DNA from: JADLEX01 sp964586775
Lineage (GTDB): Bacteria; Lernaellota; Lernaellaia; JACKCT01
Reading direction: 5' to 3'
NCBI GenBank assembly: GCA_964586775.1
Contig: CAZPJD010000106.1
Location: 1 to 7,859, forward strand
Length of the DNA stretch: 7,859 nucleotides
The notes below the pieces were generated by a model. That model did not search any database, was not told the DNA's origin, and saw nothing but the letters and a program-made list of their open reading frames with translations. Numbering within the stretch: position 1 is the stretch's first letter; each line of letters opens with the position of its first letter. Position numbers and translations under genes: made by a program. Shown here piece by piece: positions 6,824 through 7,859 of this stretch.

Positions 6824-7174
6824 ATGGCAAGAACTGCGACATGGTGCGAACACAACATCAACAGCGCGGGCGCTGCGGTGGACGCGACCTATGCGGTACA
6901 CAACGAGTGCAAGTATGCGGTGGTGGATGTTGGCGACAACTCCACGACGGTCTACAACGGGCCGGCGATTCTGTTCGGTGTGTACGTCAACACGGCGCTT
7001 TCGGCTCATGCTCTGCCAATCACGGATGGGGCGACGACCGTCGTGACGTTGCCGGCTTCTGCGGCTGCGGGCTCGATTTATACGTTCCCCGGCATCCGCT
7101 TTGAAACCTCACTGATCGTTGATCCCAACGATGCGGCAACGGGCAGCATCACGGTAGCTTACAGGCCGATCTGA
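6824..7174 (+). CDS. Small beta-rich phage protein (116 aa), putative head decoration / virion surface protein
   Basis: A 116-residue protein with almost continuous alternating beta-type sequence: AVVDVGDNSTTVYNG, ILFGVYVNTALSAHALPI, a TTVVTLPASAAAG turn, YTFPGIRFETSLIV and a final GSITVAYRPI. This pattern (the GVYVNTALSAH and PGIRFETSLIV segments) resembles small conserved phage proteins encoded near head genes. No catalytic motif or transmembrane segment is seen, and Ser and Thr are frequent. The start has a strong Shine-Dalgarno (AGGAG, 6813-6817, 6-base spacer) that overlaps the TAG of the glycosyltransferase gene. The stop overlaps the next start (TGATG), so it is coupled to the gp4-like gene. 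A capsid decoration role, or being a target of the upstream enzyme, is inference from position and composition. Confidence 0.8.
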   Translation: MARTATWCEHNINSAGAAVDATYAVHNECKYAVVDVGDNSTTVYNGPAILFGVYVNTALSAHALPITDGATTVVTLPASAAAGSIYTFPGIRFETSLIVDPNDAATGSITVAYRPI

Positions 7175-7578
7175 TGACGATCACGAACCGTCAATTGATC
7201 TATGACGCGCTTGGGATGCTCGGCATCCTCGCGGAAACAGAAGTCGCGAGTGCAGAGCAGGCGCAGCAAGGTCTGCGGACGCTGAACGCCTTCATGGCAG
7301 AGTGGCAGGAACACGGCCTCATGCCGTCCTACTACACGCAGCAGTCCGGCGAACTCGCCAGCGATTGCCCGATTCCTGAGAGCGAGGAAATGGTGGTAGC
7401 GGCTGCGCTCGCCGTGCGGCTCTCGGCCTATTACAAGGGATCGGACCCCGGCCGGGCTGCGGTAATTGCCAGTAACGGCTATCACCGGCTGTTGCGTACC
7501 CTGCTGACAGACACGATGCCGGAAGCCGACATGTCGCACCGTGTCCATCACGCTAATTCGGATATTTTGACCGGATGA
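7174..7578 (+). CDS. P22 gp4-like head-tail adaptor (portal-ring accessory factor)
   Basis: A 134-residue, mostly helical protein that opens with TNRQLIYDALGMLGILA, followed by QQGLRTLNAFMAEWQEHGL, an acidic ESEEMVVAAALAVRLSAYY helix and a long C-terminal helix (GRAAVIASNGYHRLLRTLL). This order fits the P22 tail accessory factor gp4 family (P22 gp4 is 166 residues, so this is shorter). In P22, gp4 assembles beneath the portal after packaging, starts closing the DNA channel and forms the platform for gp10. The start shares one base with the previous stop (TGATG, 7172-7176), and its own stop overlaps the next ATG. The gp4-gp10 order is the same as in P22, which strengthens both calls. Confidence 0.88.
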   Translation: MTITNRQLIYDALGMLGILAETEVASAEQAQQGLRTLNAFMAEWQEHGLMPSYYTQQSGELASDCPIPESEEMVVAAALAVRLSAYYKGSDPGRAAVIASNGYHRLLRTLLTDTMPEADMSHRVHHANSDILTG

Positions 7579-7859
7579 ACCTGCCTATTCACAGCTACCG
7601 TCTGCGCACGGCATCAACGGCGCGGCTGGTGAACTGCTTTGCGCAACAGAACGACGCGAGCGGGAAAAGCCCAGTGCTGTTGCGTCGCTCTCCGGGTGTG
7701 ACGCTGGACGCGACGATGAACGGTGACGGGCGCGGGCTCGCGGTCATGGGGGAGATGCTTTATGCGGTCGTGGGCGGGACGCTGTACAAGATGGCCTGTG
7801 ACGCGACCGTCACGACGATCGGGGCGGTTCCTGGCTCTGGTCTGGCGCACATGGCGTCG
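7575..7859 (+). CDS. P22 gp10-like tail hub / packaged DNA stabilisation protein (3' truncated by window)
   Basis: An ATG at 7575, overlapping the gp4-like stop as ATGA, opens a frame with no stop through the window end: 95 codons. The translation begins MNLPIHSYRLRTASTARLVNC, then SPVLLRRSPGVTLDA and GLAVMGEMLYAVVGGTLYKM. This 'PI.SY..R...A.RLVNC....... PVLLxRxPG' opening followed by a G-x-LY-x-V-x-G-x-x-LY beta repeat is characteristic of P22 gp10-like proteins (472 residues in P22), which form the hexameric tail hub below gp4 and hold packaged DNA in. Only about the first fifth is visible. Confidence 0.85.
   Translation, partial: MNLPIHSYRLRTASTARLVNCFAQQNDASGKSPVLLRRSPGVTLDATMNGDGRGLAVMGEMLYAVVGGTLYKMACDATVTTIGAVPGSGLAHMAS

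Overview
The window is part of the virion-assembly (late) gene cluster of a tailed, short-tailed (podovirus-like) phage or prophage whose head module follows the bacteriophage P22 plan. All genes are on the + strand, tightly packed, moderately GC-rich, with Shine-Dalgarno-type starts and several stop/start overlaps. This suggests a proteobacterial host, but the host cannot be named from this sequence. No integrase, repressor, attachment site, tRNA, IS element or CRISPR array is visible, so free phage and prophage cannot be told apart.

Layout: (1) 1-453, the C-terminal nuclease end of the large terminase. (2) 446-2641, a 731-aa P22-like portal. (3) 2642-3178, an unassigned 178-aa protein with an N-terminal LTLTE repeat and a charged coiled coil. 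(4) 3218-4039, the scaffolding protein. (5) 4042-5238, the P22-type coat protein, followed by a strong intrinsic terminator (5256-5280). (6) 5294-5509, a 71-aa GFFGATP-motif protein. (7) 5543-6814, a 423-aa protein that joins a GT-A-type glycosyltransferase to a class I SAM methyltransferase-like domain; it has a TTG start behind a hairpin. (8) 6824-7174, a small beta-rich, probably virion-surface protein. (9) 7174-7578, a P22 gp4-like head-tail adaptor. (10) 7575 to the window end, the N-terminus of a P22 gp10-like tail hub / DNA-stabilisation protein, cut off by the window edge.

How the genes work together: scaffold and coat co-assemble a procapsid around the portal, terminase pumps DNA through the portal, and the gp4-like and gp10-like proteins then close the vertex. 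In P22 the coat gene is followed directly by gene 4. Here three genes (5294-7174) sit between them: a fibre/decoration-like peptide, a sugar-transfer plus methyl-transfer enzyme, and a small beta protein. The most interesting reading is a virion surface-modification cassette inside the head operon, placed behind a terminator that would lower its transcription relative to coat. No stretch over 300 bases lacks a gene, and no convincing promoter was found.
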